Shown: piece by piece, positions 33,064 through 33,753 of the stretch
Numbering within the stretch: position 1 is the stretch's first letter
Layout of the letters: each line of letters starts with the position of its first letter
Assembly (NCBI GenBank): GCA_011526045.1
Contig: WYBE01000037.1
Coordinates: forward strand, 1 to 33,753
Reading direction: 5' to 3'
Length of the DNA: 33,753 bases
DNA from: Nevskiales bacterium
Lineage (GTDB): Bacteria; Pseudomonadota; Gammaproteobacteria; Steroidobacterales; GCA-2729495
Notes under the pieces: model-generated
Database searches by the model: none
The model's input: the letters and a program-made list of their open reading frames with translations, nothing else
Told to the model about the DNA's origin: nothing
Translations under genes and position numbers: made by a program

Positions 33064-33304
33064 TCTGAAGAAACTGCGTCGCATGAGTGACGCCGACATC
33101 ATTCGAGACGGTGATGCACCGGAATGGAACCCGGAAATGTTTGCCCGGGCGGTAGCTCGCAAGGGCCTCAAGCCCGTACCGAAGAAGGCTCTGCTGTCAC
33201 TTCGCGTCGATGCGGATGTTGTCGCGTGGTTTCGGGCACAAGGCCCTGGTTACCAGTCGCGAATGAATGCCCTGCTGAGGGCGTATATGGAAGCGCATCA
33301 GTGA
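33026..33304 (+). CDS. brnA: BrnA family antitoxin
   Basis: 92 aa from the ATG at 33026 inside the brnT end. The C-terminal part (ALLSLRVDADVVAWFRAQGP then GYQSRMNALLRAYMEAH) is the ribbon-helix-helix-like BrnA region, and the DAPEWNPEMFARAV segment is typical upstream. BrnA binds BrnT and represses the operon. The overlapped 38 bases are consistent with translation coupling of toxin and antitoxin. Confidence 0.88.
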   Translation: MKRVSTSRKSRTDLKKLRRMSDADIIRDGDAPEWNPEMFARAVARKGLKPVPKKALLSLRVDADVVAWFRAQGPGYQSRMNALLRAYMEAHQ

Positions 33305-33305
33305 A

Positions 33306-33391
33306 AGGCTCTAGTCTATTTTGCTCCGCCGGCCGGTGAGCTCGGACGTCAAGCACTCCTGGATACGTCGCCGGAAACCGGTTAGTTAGGC
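33306..33391 (+). other. Degenerate attC-like site after brnA
   Basis: The left end AGGCTCTAG and right core GTTAGGC bracket arms CCGGT (33333-33337), GACGT (33345-33349), ACGTC (33365-33369) and ACCGG (33377-33381), which pair in order. The left core departs from RYYYAAC, so the site may be decayed. Confidence 0.55.
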
Positions 33392-33511
33392 CAAATCTCA
33401 GATGGCGCGGGAGACCCATGCCACCGCAGGGTTGGGGCAGCGCCTTTGAGGGGGCCGCCGGGGTCCAGCAGGCGAGCGCCCTACGCGGCTGATGCTCGTT
33501 GTGGAGGCACC

Positions 33512-33753
33512 CTACGCCAACTGTGCGTTGCTGCCCGAGGCCGCCGAACGCCCAGTGCTCCCGCCGCCGGCGACAACGCCCTCCCCGGCCGGACCTGCCT
33601 CATGCGCGCCGGAGAGCCACAGGTACACCGCGGGCAGGATCAGCAGCGTGAACAGCGTGCCGATCGCCATCCCGGAGACCAGCACGATGCCGATGCTGTT
33701 GCGCGCCGCCGCGCCGGGGCCGCTGACCAGCACCAGCGGCAGGTGGCCGAACA
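33512..33753 (-). CDS. RND-family efflux transporter, C-terminal end (runs off window)
   Basis: The minus-strand frame is open to the right edge and ends at 33512. FGHLPLVLVSGPGAAARNSIG followed by IVLVSGMAIGTLFTL and LLILPAVYLWL is the conserved last two membrane helices of AcrB/MexB-type RND pumps, followed by a polar low-complexity tail of ~35 residues (GPAGEGVV then AGGGSTGRSAASG). The protein would export drugs or metal ions through the envelope; the subclass cannot be told from this end. Confidence 0.85.
   Translation of the reverse strand, partial: FGHLPLVLVSGPGAAARNSIGIVLVSGMAIGTLFTLLILPAVYLWLSGAHEAGPAGEGVVAGGGSTGRSAASGSNAQLA

Larger units (their letters stand above)
32731..33391 (+). 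mobile_element. Cassette-like unit carrying BrnT/BrnA toxin-antitoxin
   Basis: The unit starts at GTTAGAGCCT (32731-32740); just after brnA comes AGGCTCTAG (33306-33314), which is the complement of its start except for the last base. The end has GTTAGGC (33385-33391), a perfect core, and in between CCGGT/ACCGG and GACGT/ACGTC arms pair. Toxin-antitoxin pairs with their own promoters are common cassettes in sedentary integrons. Confidence 0.65.

Overview
The window is high-GC DNA with dense, short-spaced operons, Shine-Dalgarno sites and a gene repertoire (PrkA-like kinase, EAL/HD-GYP signalling, QseBC-like two-component system with a BOF protein and cytochrome b561, RND efflux pump, PEP-CTERM-type surface protein) that suggests a free-living Gammaproteobacterium, possibly of the Xanthomonadales/Nevskiales/Steroidobacter type. 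That placement is inference from gene content; there is no rRNA or tRNA in the window to confirm it.

Left part (1-15.6 kb, chromosomal core character). Reading from the left: the N-terminal part of a PrkA-type kinase (minus strand) behind a promoter with a perfect CRP-type palindrome; a two-gene c-di-GMP cluster (HD-GYP protein with an altered HD motif, then an EAL protein with a decayed GGDEF domain); a glycine-zipper lipoprotein and a small MscS channel; an 826-aa secreted protein made of three ~207-residue repeats and ending in a VPLP-type sorting signal; a DUF488 protein; a response regulator/sensor kinase/BOF protein/cytochrome b561 run; and a minus-strand acyl-CoA ligase, double acyl-CoA dehydrogenase and small membrane protein run that looks like a fatty-acid or steroid side-chain type catabolic operon.

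Accessory part (15.6-33.4 kb). It is bounded by two diverged copies of a ~290-360 bp direct repeat, each ending at a GTTAG core directly in front of a gene cassette. At the left are two integron-type cassettes with well-formed attC sites (a membrane protein of unknown function; a winged-helix/PD-(D/E)xK nuclease). Next is a nine-kilobase defence operon: hsdM, then abiEi-abiEii (type IV toxin-antitoxin) nested with a 63-aa ORF, then hsdS, an HsdR carrying a C-terminal Schlafen-type AlbA_2 domain, and a uracil-DNA-glycosylase-fold protein. Most junctions from abiEi to hsdR are 4-bp ATGA/GTGA overlaps, so the toxin-antitoxin pair is wired into expression of the specificity and restriction subunits. 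Two large palindromes lie upstream of abiEi, one overlapping its promoter. Then follow a class D beta-lactamase, a gene remnant, a small membrane protein plus a two-TM channel-like protein with an unusual TGIG filter, a TolB-like beta-propeller lipoprotein and a Tat-exported flavin amine oxidase. At the right, after the second repeat copy, a BrnT/BrnA toxin-antitoxin cassette with its own attC-like end is followed by the 3' end of an RND pump gene.

No integron integrase, transposase, CRISPR array, tRNA or rRNA was recognised. The most noteworthy combination is an integrase-less cassette cluster, a paired repeat ending at cassette cores, and a type I restriction operon with an embedded AbiE system, an AlbA_2-fused HsdR and a UDG-fold partner.
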